Source: Artocarpus heterophyllus
Lineage: Eukaryota > Streptophyta > Magnoliopsida > Rosales > Moraceae
Length of the DNA: 64,000 bases
Assembly (NCBI GenBank): GCA_025403435.1
Contig: CM046353.1
Span: forward strand, 24,712,259 to 24,776,258
Direction: 5' to 3'
Under the pieces are notes generated by a model. That model was not told the DNA's origin and did no database searches. It saw only the letters and a list, made by a program, of their open reading frames with translations. Shown in pieces: positions 10,755 through 21,465 of this stretch; within the stretch, counting starts at the first letter, position 1, and every line of letters starts with the position of its first letter. A program made the position numbers and the translations under genes.

Positions 10755-11535
10755 TCCCTTTGGAACAAATTGACAGCCCTAGCATTATGCCTATCGAGAG
10801 CACAAGCTATGTCGACCCAAGGGACGATTCGAGGACGCCCATTCAAATGTACATCAATGATGGCTGGTTTCCTGAAGACAAGCATATTGCAAGAAAGATC
10901 AAAGTACAAGCTGCAAGGTACTGCTTGATTGACGGGAAACTCTATAGGCGTTCTTTCACGGGACCTTATCTCTGGTGTCTCGATGAAAACGAGATCGAAA
11001 GAGCTATTTGAGAAGTTCATGAAGGATCCTGCAGAAATCATTCAGGTGGCAAATCACTGAACAACAAGGTCAAGAGATAAGGATTCTATTGGCCAACGAT
11101 GCAGAGCGACTATGAGGACTTCGCTAGCAAATGCAACAGCTGCCAAAGGCACGCTCCCATTATGCACCAACCAGCAGAAGAGCTTTCATCGGTTAGTTTG
11201 CAATATCCATTCATGAAATACTTGATGGATGTAGTCAGACCTTTTCCTCCTATACTTGGACAAGTCAAGTATTTGCTCGTCCTCATTGATTATTTTTCCA
11301 AATGGGTCCAAGCCGAAGCATTTGCGGACGTTAAAGAGTGAGATGTCGAAAGATTCATTTGGAGAAATATCATCTGTCGGTTCAGGGTTCAGAGGGAGAT
11401 CGTCACAGACAACGGCTCGCAATTCATCTCCTTTGCCTTTAAGAAGTTCTATCACGATTGGGAGATTGTTTTAAGCTTCTCAATGCTAAGGTACCCACAA
11501 GGAAACAACCAAGAAGAAGCAACGAACATGACGAT
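10755..11535 (+). pseudogene. Tat-type integrase, truncated
   Basis: The linker YVDPRDDSRTPIQMYIN (10799 on) leads to LIDGKLYRRSFTGPY and the zinc domain cysteines CNSCQRHAP near 11130. The core follows with LMDVVRPFPPILGQVKYLLVLIDYFSKWVQAEAF (first catalytic Asp near 11227) and REIVTDNGSQF near 11394 (second Asp). The sequence is lost before the catalytic Glu and joins a Fam1 LTR at 11558. In-frame stops lie at 11009 and 11339. No integration activity is possible. Confidence 0.8.
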
Positions 11536-11557
11536 CATAAAGAATCTGAAGAAGAAA

Positions 11558-12076
11558 TGATGAGGACATCGTTAGCACAAGCAAGAGCACGTGGGATGAG
11601 ACATATTCAGATCCAATTCAAGTTCCCATTGGTCCGGTTATGAGAGCTCGTGCGAAGAAGTTCAAAGAAATGCTTATTGGGCTGATTCAAGCAACTTGGG
11701 TTCAAGCTATTGCATGGAGGCCCATTGAAGGAATTGCATGTGACATCCAGACCAACAAATGTGTGATTCAAGCTCTAGAAGGGACCGAGTAATTTCCATT
11801 TCAGTTACTTTCCCGTTTTGAGGCGACAAGTGGCGAGAAGAATCAGCTATTTACCTTTTAATGTCTAGTTTCCTTTTTGTGTTTGTTTTATTTCTATTAT
11901 TGTAAGGCTTTTAAGCCATTAAGGGAACTTTTCTTATTTGCTTTAGATTAGACGTTTTAGTAATTGATTTGCCCAAAATTCCAAGGGCAATTAGGAGCTG
12001 AAAATTTGCATAGGGGAACCCCTATATATTGTAACGAATTTCATTCAATGGGGAATAAGTTTTAACACACAATTTC
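11558..12076 (+). mobile_element. Fam1 LTR, 3'-truncated
   Basis: It starts TGATGAGGACATCG like every Fam1 LTR and carries the CR-motif reading frame ([18 protein letters not shown]) and the TATA at 12023. It is lost just after TTTTAACACACAATTT, where the U5 part and the 51-bp minisatellite should follow. A few filler bases join it to RT codons of element H at about 12082. No TSD can be assigned. The left junction is with the Tat-type integrase. Confidence 0.85.
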
Positions 12077-12081
12077 ATTCC

Positions 12082-12622
12082 TCGCATGAAAGAGGGAGAT
12101 GAGTGGAAGACGACTTTCAAAACAAAACAAGATTTGTATGAGTGGTTGGTAATGCTTTTTAGTTTAACCAATGTGCCTAGCACATTTATGCATTTAATGA
12201 ACCATGTTTTGCAAGCTTTTATTGGGAAGTTTGTCGTCATTTATTTTGATGATATCTTGATCTATAGCACCAATTTGGATGATCATATTGAACATTTGAA
12301 ACTTGTTTTAGATGTTTTACGGAAGGAAAAGTTGTATGCTAATCTTAAGACGTGTACCTTTTGCACGGATAAGCTTGTATTTCTTGGTTTTGTTGTTAGT
12401 GCTCAAGGTATATAGGTCGACGAAGAAAAGGTTAGGGCTATCCAAGAATGGCCAAGTCCCACAAGCATTGGAGATGTCAGGAGTTTTCATGGACTTGCCA
12501 GCTTTTACCGGCAGTTTGTAAGGGATTTCAATACTTTAGCTGCACCACTCACAGAAGCAATCAAGGAGAACGTTGGGTTCAAGTGGGGAGAAGAACAAGA
12601 GAAGGCGTTTCAGCTTATTAAG
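12082..12622 (+). pseudogene. Element H (Fam2) reverse transcriptase fragment
   Basis: The frame runs from [16 protein letters not shown] through the RT catalytic box YFDDILIYS and [11 protein letters not shown] to [12 protein letters not shown]. It is the C-terminal half of RT and its thumb, closest to the E3 and E5 copies. A TAG at 12413-12415 replaces a CAG. The copy begins abruptly and ends at the TTAAG target duplication of E1. It resumes at 21444 and again at 29290, so H is the oldest CRM copy of this nest. Confidence 0.88.
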
Positions 12623-13426
12623 TGATACGAACCACGCCAAGAGCTGACGCGACTCTAACCAAAAGTGGTTTCCAAGATCAAATTTCTAACCGGTTTTGGA
12701 TGGAACCGCGACCCGATGCCTAACAAGAAGCACGAACCTTGGTATGTGAGGACGCCACAATCAGCTATGGAGGGACTGATTGATAAGTCTTGGTATGTGA
12801 GGACGCCACAATCAGCTATGGATGGACTGATTGATAAGTCTATGAACGCCACAGAAATTTCCGATAAGTTCGAATAGTTCGTTTAGGAACTAAAGAGAAT
12901 TAAACCTCAAAATTATGTGTTATTACTTGTCCTCTATTGAATGAAATTCGTTACAATATATAGGGGCTCCTATGCGAATTTTCAGCTCCTAATTCCCCAT
13001 GGAATTTCGGGCAAATCAATTACCAAATCACCTAATCTAAAGCAAATAAGGTAAGTGTCCTTAATGGATTAAACTTTACAATAATAGAAATAAACAAACG
13101 AAAATAAAGGAAACTAGACATTAAAAAAAAAGGTCATAAGCTGATTCTTCTCGCCATGTGTCGCCTCAAAACGGGAAAGTAACTGAAATGGAAATTACTC
13201 AATCCCTTCTAGAGCTTGAATCACGCATTTGTAGGTTTGATTTTCGCTTGCAATTCCCTCAATGGGCCTCCATGCAATGGCTTGAGCCCAAGTTGCTTGA
13301 ATCAGCCCAATAAGCGTTTCTTTAAACTTCTTCGCACGAGCTCTCGTAACCGAACCAATGGGAACTTGAATTGGATCTGAATATGTCTCCCACGTGCTCT
13401 TGCTTGTGCTAACGATGTCCTCATCA
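12623..13426 (-). repeat. E1 3' LTR (Fam1)
   Basis: It reads TGATACGAACC...GATGTCCTCATCA on the plus strand, so its 5' end is at 13426. It has two copies of the 51-bp minisatellite (about 12735-12840), a TATA at about 12955-12962 and the CR-motif end of pol (13195-13425). It is nearly identical to 20640-21443, the matching 5' LTR. Confidence 0.93.
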
Positions 13427-14660
13427 TTCCCCTCCTCTTGAGAAGGATTTTTCCTCAAATCGTCGCCTGCATCAAAAGGACTTAGATCAGAAACATTAAA
13501 GGAGGCACTTACACCATACTCACCTGGCAAGTCTAGCTTGTACGTATTATCATTGATCCTTTTGAGAACTTGAAAAGGACCGTCCCCTCTAGGCAATAGC
13601 TTGGATTTCCTTTGTTTCAGAAATCGTTCCTTGTGTAAGTGCAACCACACCCAATCGCCGGGTTCGAAGACGAGTTTGTGACGCCCTTTGTTGGCTTGTT
13701 CAACATATTGTTTAGTCCTTCGCTTGATGTTGAGTCTTGCCTTCTCGTGTATCTGCTTAACAAGATCAGCTTTTCTTTTTCCATCTAAATTCACATGCTC
13801 AGACAAAGGTAATGGCATTAAATCCAAAGGAGTTAAAGGATTAAAACCATAAACATGTTCAAACGGTGAAAATTGTGTAGCAGAATGAACAGATCGATTA
13901 TAAGCAAACTCAACATGTGGTCAACACTCCTCCCATGTTTTGATGTTCTTTTTAATGACAGCCCTCAACAAAGTAGACAAGGTTCTATTCACAACTTCTG
14001 TTTGACCATCGGTTTGAGGGTGACAAGTAGCTGAAAACAATAGTTTAGTCCCTAACTTAGCCCACAAAGTCTTCCAAAAGTAGCTTAAGAACTTGGTGTC
14101 CCTATCAGAAACAATTGTCCTAGGCATACCATGAAGTCTCACAATTTCCCTAAAGAACAAATCAGCAACATTGGAAGCATCATCTGTCTTGTGGCATGGA
14201 ATAAAATGGGCCATCTTTGAAAACCTATCCACGACCACAAATATTGAGTCTCTTCCCCGTTTAGACCTAGGCAAACCTAACACAAAATCCATCGAAATAT
14301 CAATCCAGGGTTCACTAGGTTTTGGTAAAGGGGTGTACAAACCATGGGGCTGCACTCTTGATTCAGCCTGCCTACAAGTTACACATCTACCACAAAGCCT
14401 CTCAACATCTCGTTTCATATGTGGCCAATAGAAGTGTTCCTGCAACACAGCTAAAGTCTTCATTACTCGAAAATGTCCCATCAATCCTCCCCCATGGGAT
14501 TCCCTCACTAGCAAATCTCTTAATGAACAATTAGGCACACAAAATTTATTCTCCCGAAACAAGTATCCCTCATGCCTAAAGTACTTACCACTAGCAATTC
14601 TCTCACAAGCTTGATACTCAGTACTAAAGTCATGATCATCAGCATATAAATCTTTAATGT
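13195..14660 (-). pseudogene. E1 integrase, zinc domain to CR motif
   Basis: From 14660 leftwards one frame covers the end of the RNase H-integrase linker ([13 protein letters not shown]), the HHCC zinc domain, the D-D35-E core, the GPF module and the CR motif inside the LTR, ending with the stop just before 13195. One nonsense codon interrupts it: TGA at 13921-13923, where other copies have TTA. There is no frameshift. The upstream part of pol is cut at 14660 by the E2 LTR. Integrase would join element DNA to the chromosome. The CR motif is thought to direct CRM elements to centromeric chromatin. Confidence 0.88.
13427..13439 (-). promoter_or_regulatory. Polypurine tract, E1
   Basis: The complement reads AAGAGGAGGGGAA directly before the LTR 5' end. 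This is the plus-strand priming site. The same tract lies before the Fam1 and Fam2 3' LTRs at 28523, 51471 and 59137. It is also part of the coding frame. Confidence 0.85.
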
Positions 14661-15459
14661 TGATACGAACCACGCCAAGAATTGACGCGATCCTAACCGA
14701 AGTTGGTTTCCAAGATCAAATTTCTAACCGGTTTTGGATGGAACCGCGACCCGATGCCCAACAAGAAGCACGAACCTTGGTATGTGCGGACGCCACAATC
14801 AGTTATGGAGGGACTGATTGATAAGTCTTGGTAAGTGAGGACGCCACAATCAGCTATGGATGGACTGATTGATAAGTCGATGAACGCCCCAGAAATTTCC
14901 GATAAGTTTGAATAGTTCGTTTAGGAACTAAAGAGAATTAAACCTCAAAATAATGTGTTATTACTTGTCTCTCTTGATTGAAATTCGTTACAATTATATA
15001 GGGGTTCCTATGCGAATTTTCAGCCCCTAATTCCCATGGAAATTTCGGGAAACTCAATTAACAAAAGTCAAATCTAGACTAAATAAGGAAAGTTCCCTTA
15101 ATGGCTTAAAAGCCTTACAATAATAGAAATACCAGAAACGGAAAAAAGGAAACTAGACATTAAAAGGTCAAAACTGATTCTTCTCGCCATGTGTCGCCTC
15201 AAAATGGGAAAGTAACTGAAATGGAAATTACTCAATCCCTTCTATAGCTTGAATCACGCATTTATTGGTGTGGTTGTCGCATGCAATTCCCTCAATGGGC
15301 CTCCATGCAATAGCTTGAGCCCAAGTTGCTTGAATCAGCCCAATAAGTGTTTCTTTAAATTTCTTTGCACGAGCTCTCGTAACCGGACCAATGGGAACTT
15401 GAATTGGATCTGAATATGTCTCCCACGTGCTCTTGCTTGTGCTAACGATGTCCTCATCA
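14661..15459 (-). repeat. E2 3' LTR (Fam1) inside E1
   Basis: The 799-bp LTR has the same ends as the outer pair but differs at many positions (for example TTGACGCGATCC against CTGACGCGACTC near its start, and a mutated TATA at about 14992). It therefore comes from another element. Its 5' side continues into a polypurine tract and integrase (15460 on), while its 3' side abuts E1 integrase. It has two copies of the 51-bp minisatellite. Confidence 0.9.
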
Positions 15460-17117
15460 TTCCCCTCCTCTTGAGAAGGATTTGTCCTCAAATCGTCACC
15501 TGCATCAAAAGGACTTAGATCAGAAACATTAAAGGAGGCACTTACACCATACTCACCTGGCAAGTCTAGCTTGTACGTATTATCATTGATCCTTTTGAGA
15601 ACTTGAAAAGGACCGTCCCCTCTAGGCAATAGCTTGGATTTCCTTTGTTTCAGAAATCGTTCCTTGCGTAAGTGCAACCACACCCAATCGCCGGGTTCGA
15701 AGACGAGTTTGTGACGCCCTTTGTTGGCTTGTTCAACATATTGTTTAGTCCTTCGCTTGATTTTGAGTCTTGTCTTCTCATGTATCTGCTTAACAAGATC
15801 AGCTTTTCTTTTTCCATCTAAATTCACATGCTCAGACAAAGGTAATGGCATTAAATCCAAAGGAGTTAAAGGATTAAAACCATAAACAATTTCAAACGGT
15901 GAAAATTGTGTAGCAGAATGAACAGATCGATTATAAGCAAACTCAACATGTGGTAAACACTCATCCCATGTTTTGATGTTCTTTTTAATGACAGCCCTTA
16001 ACAAAGTGGACAAGGTTCTATTCACAACTTCTGTTTGACCATCGGTTTGAGGGTGACAAGTAGTTGAAAACAATAGCTTAGTCCCTAACTTAGCCCACAA
16101 AGTCTTCCAAAAGTAGCTTAAGAACTTGGTGTCCCTATCAGAAACAATTGTCCTAGGCATACCATGAAGTCTCACAATTTCCCTAAAGAACAAATCAGCA
16201 ACATTGGAAGCATCATCTGTCTTATGGCATGGAATAAAATGAGCCATCTTGGAAAACCTATCCACAACCACAAATATCGAGTCTCTTCCCCGTTTAGACC
16301 TAGGCAAACCTAACACAAAATCCATCGAAATATCAATCCAGGGTTCACTAGGTATTGGTAAAGGGGTGTATAAACCATGGGGCTGCACTCTTGATTTAGC
16401 CTGCCTACAAGTTACACATCTACCACAAAGCCTCTCAACATCTCGTTTCATATGTGGCCAATAGAAGTGTTCTTGCAACATAGCTAAAGTTTTCACTACT
16501 CCAAAATGTCCCATCAATCCTCCCCCATGTGATTCCCTCACTAGCAAATCTCTTAATGAACAATTAGGCACACATAATTTATTCTCCCGAAACAAGTATC
16601 CCTCATGCCTAAAGTATTTACCACTAGCAGATCTCTCACAAGCTTGATACTCAGTACGAAAGTCATGGTCATCAGCATATAACTCTTTAATGTGTTCAAA
16701 ACCCAGTAGTTTAGCATTAAGAGTTGAGATTAAGACATACCTGCGAGAAAGTGCATCGGCAACGACGTTTTCCTTACCTTGCTTGTAGCGAATGACATAT
16801 GGAAACGTCTCTATGAATTCTACCCAACGAGCATGCCTCTTGTTCAGCTTGTGCTGGCCCTTCAAGTGTTTTAGGGACTCATGATCAGTGTGAATCACGA
16901 ACTCCTTAGGCCATAGGTAGTGCTGCCACGTCTCTAATGCCCGAACCAATGCATACATCTCTTTATCATAAGTTGGGTAATTAAGAGTTGCCCCATTCAG
17001 CTTCTCACTGAAATATGCTATTGGTCTCCCTTCCTGCATTAAAACAGCACCAATTCCAACACCTGAAGCATCACATTCAATCTCAAAAGTTTTGGCAAAA
17101 TTAGGTAAAGATAACAA
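15228..17117 (-). CDS. Fam1 RNase H-integrase-CR motif, 629 codons (3' part of gag-pol)
   Basis: Domains in order: RNase H with CDASG (D16) and HTDHESL (D78); integrase zinc domain H197, H204, C234, C237; catalytic D266, D327 and E363 with 35 residues between the last two; GPF at 502-504; and the CR motif at about 571-595 ([19 protein letters not shown]). Residues from 553 on are encoded inside the 3' LTR, the hallmark of CRM group elements. The protein removes RNA from the hybrid and integrates the DNA copy. The frame is intact but is one nucleotide out of phase with RT (deletion near 17195). The listed first Met is an internal residue of the polyprotein, not a true start. Confidence 0.9.
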   Translation of the reverse strand: MLSLPNFAKTFEIECDASGVGIGAVLMQEGRPIAYFSEKLNGATLNYPTYDKEMYALVRALETWQHYLWPKEFVIHTDHESLKHLKGQHKLNKRHARWVEFIETFPYVIRYKQGKENVVADALSRRYVLISTLNAKLLGFEHIKELYADDHDFRTEYQACERSASGKYFRHEGYLFRENKLCVPNCSLRDLLVRESHGGGLMGHFGVVKTLAMLQEHFYWPHMKRDVERLCGRCVTCRQAKSRVQPHGLYTPLPIPSEPWIDISMDFVLGLPRSKRGRDSIFVVVDRFSKMAHFIPCHKTDDASNVADLFFREIVRLHGMPRTIVSDRDTKFLSYFWKTLWAKLGTKLLFSTTCHPQTDGQTEVVNRTLSTLLRAVIKKNIKTWDECLPHVEFAYNRSVHSATQFSPFEIVYGFNPLTPLDLMPLPLSEHVNLDGKRKADLVKQIHEKTRLKIKRRTKQYVEQANKGRHKLVFEPGDWVWLHLRKERFLKQRKSKLLPRGDGPFQVLKRINDNTYKLDLPGEYGVSASFNVSDLSPFDAGDDLRTNPSQEEGNDEDIVSTSKSTWETYSDPIQVPIGPVTRARAKKFKETLIGLIQATWAQAIAWRPIEGIACDNHTNKCVIQAIEGIE

Positions 17118-17128
17118 TGGAGCATTTG

Positions 17129-18400
17129 TCAGCTTCTCCTTGAGTAGCTGAAATGCCTTTTCTTGCTCTTCTCCCCATCTAAACCCAACATTCTTTTGAT
17201 GACTTCAGTCAGTGGTGCGGCTATAGTACTGAAATCTTTCACAAACCGCCGGTAGAAACTAGCAAGTCCATGAAAACTCCGTACATTTCCCACACTAGTT
17301 GGACTCGGCCACTCCTGGATGGCTCGCACCTTTTCTTCATCAACCTGTATACCTTGAGCACTAACAACAAAACCAAGAAACACAAGCTTATCTGTGCAAA
17401 AGGTACATTTCTTGAGGTTAGCATACAACTTTTCCTTCCGTAAAACATCTAAAACAAGTTTCAAATGTTCAATATGTTCATCCAAATTGCTGCTATAGAT
17501 AAGGATATCATCAAAATAAACAACAACAAATTTTCCAATAAAAGCTCGCAAAACATGGTTCATTAAACGCATAAATGTGCTGGGCGCATTGGTTAAACCG
17601 AAAGGCATTACCAACCACTCATACAAGCCTTGTTTTGTTTTGAAAGCCGTCTTCCACTCGTCTCCCTCTTTCATGCGAATTTGATGATATCCACTCTTCA
17701 AATCAATTTTAGAAAACACACAAGCACCATGCAATTCATCTAACATGTCATCCAAGCGAGGAATAGGATGTCGATACTTTACCGTGATGTTGTTGATGGC
17801 TCGACAATCAACGCACATCCTCCAAGTCCCATCTTTCTTAGGCACAAGTAAAACTGGTACGGCGCACGGGCTCATGCTTTCTCTCACGTGTCCCTTCTCC
17901 ATCAACTCTTTTACCTGCCGTTGGAGTTCCTTTGTCTCCTCGGGATTACTCCTATAGGCTGGTCGGTTTGGGATTGTAGCTCCAGGTATGAAGTCGATTT
18001 GATGTTCAATCCCGCGGATTGGAGGTAAACCTTGCGGTGTTTCCTCGGGAAAGATATCCTCAAAATCCTGCAAAAGAGAAACAACATAACTATGCAAGGT
18101 GGAATCAAGATCGTTAGTGTTTAATAACGCCTCCTTGTACATGAGTAAAATCATCGGCTGATTAGAAAACAAAGCTCTTCTCACATCACTCTTGCTTGCA
18201 TAAAAGTTTGTTTTTCTCTCTACTTTTCTCTCATTGGCTGATTGTGAATTCTTTTTAGCCCTCTCAATTTTCTCTCCCTTGCTCTCTTTGCTCTCCTTTT
18301 TCTCGGCCATCTCTTCCTTTTTTCCCTCACTGGCCGAACTCTCTCTCTGCACTCCCACTCTTGATTTTTCTTCACTCTTTATTTTTTTATCACTTTCTCT
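17129..18400 (-). CDS. Fam1 linker and reverse transcriptase
   Basis: In phase with gag-PR but separated by a TAG. A highly charged K, E and S-rich linker (first 50 residues of the 409-codon open part from 18358) precedes RT. RT blocks are [48 protein letters not shown] and the catalytic YFDD at residues 281-284. [16 protein letters not shown] and [11 protein letters not shown] follow. The frame is lost near residue 388 through a one-base deletion (about 17195) in the IKKNVG codons, giving an aberrant tail to 17129. RT makes the DNA copy of the element RNA in the particle. Confidence 0.9.
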   Translation of the reverse strand, partial: RESDKKIKSEEKSRVGVQRESSASEGKKEEMAEKKESKESKGEKIERAKKNSQSANERKVERKTNFYASKSDVRRALFSNQPMILLMYKEALLNTNDLDSTLHSYVVSLLQDFEDIFPEETPQGLPPIRGIEHQIDFIPGATIPNRPAYRSNPEETKELQRQVKELMEKGHVRESMSPCAVPVLLVPKKDGTWRMCVDCRAINNITVKYRHPIPRLDDMLDELHGACVFSKIDLKSGYHQIRMKEGDEWKTAFKTKQGLYEWLVMPFGLTNAPSTFMRLMNHVLRAFIGKFVVVYFDDILIYSSNLDEHIEHLKLVLDVLRKEKLYANLKKCTFCTDKLVFLGFVVSAQGIQVDEEKVRAIQEWPSPTSVGNVRSFHGLASFYRRFVKDFSTIAAPLTEVIKRMLGLDGEKSKKRHFSYSRRS

Positions 18401-20065
18401 CTATAAGCTCACTTGGTCTTCATAGACCTGTTTTGGTGTTAATGGAACTAGAGTGATCGTCTTTTGATTGTGAACAAATGAGTACTTGTTGGTGAAACCA
18501 TCATGCTTAACTCGCCGATCAAATTGCCATGCTCTGCCTAATAACAAGTGCCCAGCTTGCATCGGAACCACATCGCACAAAACTTCATCTTCATATCTTC
18601 CAATGCGAAAAGGAACTAACACCTGTTTATGCACCTTTACCTCACCAGTATCATTTAACCATTGCAATTTATATGGCCGAGGATGCTTAATTGTTGGCAG
18701 CCCTAACTTCTCTACCATGGTTGTGCTAGCAACATTAGTACAACTCCCACCATCAATAATCACACTACATACCTTGTTTTGGACATGGCACCTAGTGTGG
18801 AAGATGTTTTCCCGTTGCACCTCTTCATCTTCTTCTTTGGCTTGCACACTTAAAGCTCTCCTTGTGACCAACAATTCTCCTTGGACAGCGCACTCCTCAT
18901 CGTCGGCATCCTCTAATGAAGGCATAGAATCATTGTCCGAATCTTCCTCGGTTTCAATGTCTCCATTGTCCCGCATCACCATAACTCGTTTGTTCGGACA
19001 TTGGCTTGCCATATGACCCCTGCCTTGACATTTAAAACATTTAATATCACGAGTCCGAGTAGTGGAAGAATCGGATTTACCTTGATTCCCATGGCTGGCC
19101 ACCTCTTGTTTCTGCTCGATCTTTGGCTTGGGGTTGGATTGCTTCTCATCCCTCTTCCATTGGTTGGTTTTCCAAGCCGATGTATTCGGGTTTTGGCTTG
19201 GACGTGTGCTACTGCCCCTCCTCATAAGTTGATTCTCAATTTTAATAGCCATGTGCACCATGTCCTCCAACTCCACATAATGTTGTAACTCAACGGCATT
19301 GTGAATTTCTCGGTTCAAGCCCGCCAAAAACCTTGCCATTGTAGCCTCCCGATCCTCCTCTATATTAGCCCGAATCATCATAACCTCCATCTCCTTATAG
19401 TACTCCTCTACACTCCGGTTGCCCTGCTTAAGGTTTTGTAGCTTGTTGTACAACTCTCGGTAGTAGTAAGTTGGTACAAATCGCTTCCTCATCACGGTCT
19501 TCATCTCTTCCCATGACTCAATAGGTCGCTCTCTATTTCGTCTCCTGTTTATAACAAGCTGATCCCACCAAGTAATAGCATAATCAGAAAATTCAATTAC
19601 AGCCAATTTTACCTTCTTCGCCTCAGAATAGTAGTGGCAATCAAAGATGAACTCCATTTTCTTCTCCCATTCTAGGTACGCTTCTGGATTGGATTTGCCT
19701 TGAAATGATGGTATCTTCATTTTTATGCCTCTCAGACTATCATCTTCCCTGTTCCTAACGCCTCTATCCCGTCCAAATCTTCGGTGACTACCCGCTGAAT
19801 CTTCTCCTTCGTCAAACTCTTCCCCATCATTCCTATAGTAGTCATCAACCTCTCCTCTAACCGGAACCCTTTCTCGCCTTCGCGCATGAGGAACACGTTG
19901 TGGCTGTTCCACATGTGCATTCTCTATCCGGTCTATCCTCTCATGAAGCTGTCCTATCTCTCCCCTCAACAATCGCCTCATCTCCCCCATCATTGCTTCC
20001 ATAAGAAGTTTTAGGTCTGCTGCACCCGAGGTACCCTCAATAGTGTTCTTGCTGTTGTTTGACAT
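18401..20065 (-). CDS. Fam1 gag and aspartic protease
   Basis: The likely start is the ATG at 20065 (MSNNSKNTIEGT), shared with the copies at 54573 and 60587; the frame is open 13 codons further upstream. Gag has an N-terminal coiled-coil-like part, the capsid core (AYLEWEKKMEFIF, YAITWWDQLV, FVPTYYYRELYNKL, SVEEYYKEME) and a zinc knuckle CFKCQGRGHMASQC. The protease active site is IIDGGSCTNVAS, and LLGRAWQFDRRVKHDG follows. It ends at a TAG (18401-18403) where other Fam1 copies have CAG, so the stop is probably a mutation. The product would form the particle and process the polyprotein. Confidence 0.9.
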   Translation of the reverse strand: MSNNSKNTIEGTSGAADLKLLMEAMMGEMRRLLRGEIGQLHERIDRIENAHVEQPQRVPHARRRERVPVRGEVDDYYRNDGEEFDEGEDSAGSHRRFGRDRGVRNREDDSLRGIKMKIPSFQGKSNPEAYLEWEKKMEFIFDCHYYSEAKKVKLAVIEFSDYAITWWDQLVINRRRNRERPIESWEEMKTVMRKRFVPTYYYRELYNKLQNLKQGNRSVEEYYKEMEVMMIRANIEEDREATMARFLAGLNREIHNAVELQHYVELEDMVHMAIKIENQLMRRGSSTRPSQNPNTSAWKTNQWKRDEKQSNPKPKIEQKQEVASHGNQGKSDSSTTRTRDIKCFKCQGRGHMASQCPNKRVMVMRDNGDIETEEDSDNDSMPSLEDADDEECAVQGELLVTRRALSVQAKEEDEEVQRENIFHTRCHVQNKVCSVIIDGGSCTNVASTTMVEKLGLPTIKHPRPYKLQWLNDTGEVKVHKQVLVPFRIGRYEDEVLCDVVPMQAGHLLLGRAWQFDRRVKHDGFTNKYSFVHNQKTITLVPLTPKQVYEDQVSL

Positions 20066-20639
20066 TTTCCAAAGGACCTTACCACACTCCCTTACGTGTT
20101 TCACTCGTGAATTGGTTCACTCAATTTCACTCGTGTTTACACTCAATACTTTCAGCTTTTGTCCACTCTAATGCTCTCGCCTCTATGCCTTTTTCCACTC
20201 GTTAATTCTCACTCAGTTCCTATAAAACTAGTCAAATCAATATCGAAATTTCCTTGACAATTCACAAATAGATTACCAAAGAGACAAGACTATAACAAGA
20301 ACAAAGAATTTAGGCTTTTCAGAATCACACCCAAAAGGAACAAAATTTCAGCAAAAAATTTTTTTGGTCTATGCAGGGAATTCAATTTTGGATTCCTTAA
20401 ACGATGAATAACAAGAATCTGAAATAAATTTTTTTTTTTTTCGGATCCTCTTGTTTTTCTTCTTTTCCTTTTTTTTTTTTTCGTTTCTTTTCTTTCTTTC
20501 TTTTCTTTTCGGATCTCTTTTTTTTTTTTTTTAAACCGACTTTGATAATGAAATCAAAACTCATGAACAACTGAAACAAACAAAAAACTATGAGAACGGA
20601 TAAGCAAAACCTGATTAGAACCTCGCTCTGATTACCAAA
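20066..20639 (-). other. E1 5' leader with GAGTG-rich segment, purine-rich tract and PBS
   Basis: Read on the minus strand, the leader starts with the primer binding site TTTGGTAATCAGAGC (20625-20639), like the 3' end complement of initiator tRNA-Met but with one extra A. Then come a purine-rich tract of AAAAGAAAAG type (20430-20535), an AT-rich stretch, and a run rich in GAGTG (about 20095-20215) before the gag ATG. This copy lacks about 30 bases, including the poly(A) run, that precede the ATG at 54573 and 60587. No ORF of note. Confidence 0.75.
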
Positions 20640-21443
20640 TGATACGAACCACGCCAAGAGCTGACGCGACTCTAACCAAAAGTGGTTTCCAAGATCAAAT
20701 TTCTAACCGGTTTTGGATGGAACCGCGACCCGATGCCTAACAAGAAGCACGAACCTTGGTATGTGAGGACGCCACAATCAGCTATGGAGGGACTGATTGA
20801 TAAGTCTTGGTATGTGAGGACGCCACAATCAGCTATGGATGGACTGATTGATAAGTCTATGAACGCCACAGAAATTTCCGATAAGTTCGAATAGTTCGTT
20901 TAGGAACTAAAGAGAATTAAACCTCAAAATTATGTGTTATTACTTGTCCTCTATTGAATGAAATTCGTTACAATATATAGGGGCTCCTATGCGAATTTTC
21001 AGCTCCTAATTCCCCATGGAATTTCGGGCAAATCAATTACCAAATCACCTAATCTAAAGCAAATAAGGTAAGTGTCCTTAATGGCTTAAACTTTACAATA
21101 ATAGAAATAAACAAACGAAAATAAAGGAAACTAGACATTAAAAAAAAAGGTCATAAGCTGATTCTTCTCGCCATGTGTCGCCTCAAAACGGGAAAGTAAC
21201 TGAAATGGAAATTACTCAATCCCTTCTAGAGCTTGAATCACGCATTTGTAGGTTTGATTTTCGCTTGCAATTCCCTCAATGGGCCTCCATGCAATGGCTT
21301 GAGCCCAAGTTGCTTGAATCAGCCCAATAAGTGTTTCTTTAAACTTCTTCGCACGAGCTCTCGTAACCGAACCAATGGGAACTTGAATTGGATCTGAATA
21401 TGTCTCCCACGTGCTCTTGCTTGTGCTAACGATGTCCTCATCA
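20640..21443 (-). repeat. E1 5' LTR (Fam1)
   Basis: It pairs with 12623-13426: I count two substitutions (near 21083 and 21332) over 804 bp. The TATA is at 20972-20979 on the minus strand, and two 51-bp minisatellite copies are present. It is followed at once by the TTAAG duplication. Confidence 0.93.
20972..20979 (-). promoter_or_regulatory. TATA box of the E1 5' LTR
   Basis: CTATATATTG on the minus strand lies in GGGGAGCCCCTATATATTG-like context, present in all Fam1 LTRs at the same place (for example 12023 and 53807 on the plus strand). It would drive the gag-pol transcript of E1. Confidence 0.6.
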
Positions 21444-21465
21444 TTAAGCATAAGCTTACTCATGC
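21444..21465 (+). pseudogene. 22-bp island of element H between E1 and E3
   Basis: TTAAG (the E1 TSD) followed by CATAAGCTTACTCATGC, the last five being the E3 TSD. It encodes the HKLTHA codons of the RNase H connection and joins 12622 to 29290 perfectly in sequence order. It proves that E1 and E3 entered the same older element 17 bp apart. Confidence 0.9.

Larger units (their letters stand above)
5700..11557 (+). mobile_element. Tat-lineage Ty3/gypsy element, 3'-truncated and decayed
   Basis: The order is LTR or leader, gag, protease, RT, RNase H, a second RNase H and integrase. The gag knuckle form (CEFH...GH...C), the second RNase H after the first and the integrase style (CNSCQRHAP) together indicate the Tat/Ogre/Retand group rather than the CRM elements elsewhere. 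The element starts with TGTTGGGG inside a tandem-repeat monomer and stops within integrase at 11557, where a Fam1 LTR fragment begins, so the 3' LTR is missing and no TSD can be tested. Frameshifts and stops occur in every domain. It is non-autonomous and old compared with E1 and E5. Confidence 0.85.
12623..21443 (-). mobile_element. E1: minus-strand Fam1 CRM element with an extra internal LTR, TSD TTAAG
   Basis: Outer LTRs at 12623-13426 and 20640-21443 (804 bp each) differ by about two substitutions by eye, and TTAAG flanks both sides (12618-12622, 21444-21448). The insertion is therefore recent. The inside holds PBS, gag, PR, RT, RNase H, integrase, then a third, more diverged LTR (14661-15459), then a second integrase part, then the 3' LTR. 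A sister element (E2) inserted into E1 integrase and later recombined with E1 is the simplest history; template switching is an alternative. E2's left junction is at 14660/14661, after AATGT. This is one of the two best-preserved CRM copies in the window. Confidence 0.92.

Noticed and set aside
12665..12877. Repeat-containing ORFs over the LTR minisatellite (also 20672-20869, 39229-39426, 53891-54154, 59724-60032)
   Set aside because: They lie in the U5/R part of Fam1 LTRs, are open on both strands because the unit is 51 bp, and have no start context or homology. LTR sequence explains them.
18234..19288. Plus-strand ORFs opposite gag-PR (and many similar antisense ORFs at 55321-56401 and 61364-62440)
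   Set aside because: They are mirror frames of the coding strand, recur at the same place in each copy and lack domains.
20430..20535. Poly(T)/poly(A)-rich tracts as retroposed cDNA tails
   Set aside because: The tract recurs at the same leader position in all CRM copies and is not flanked by duplications, so it belongs to the element.
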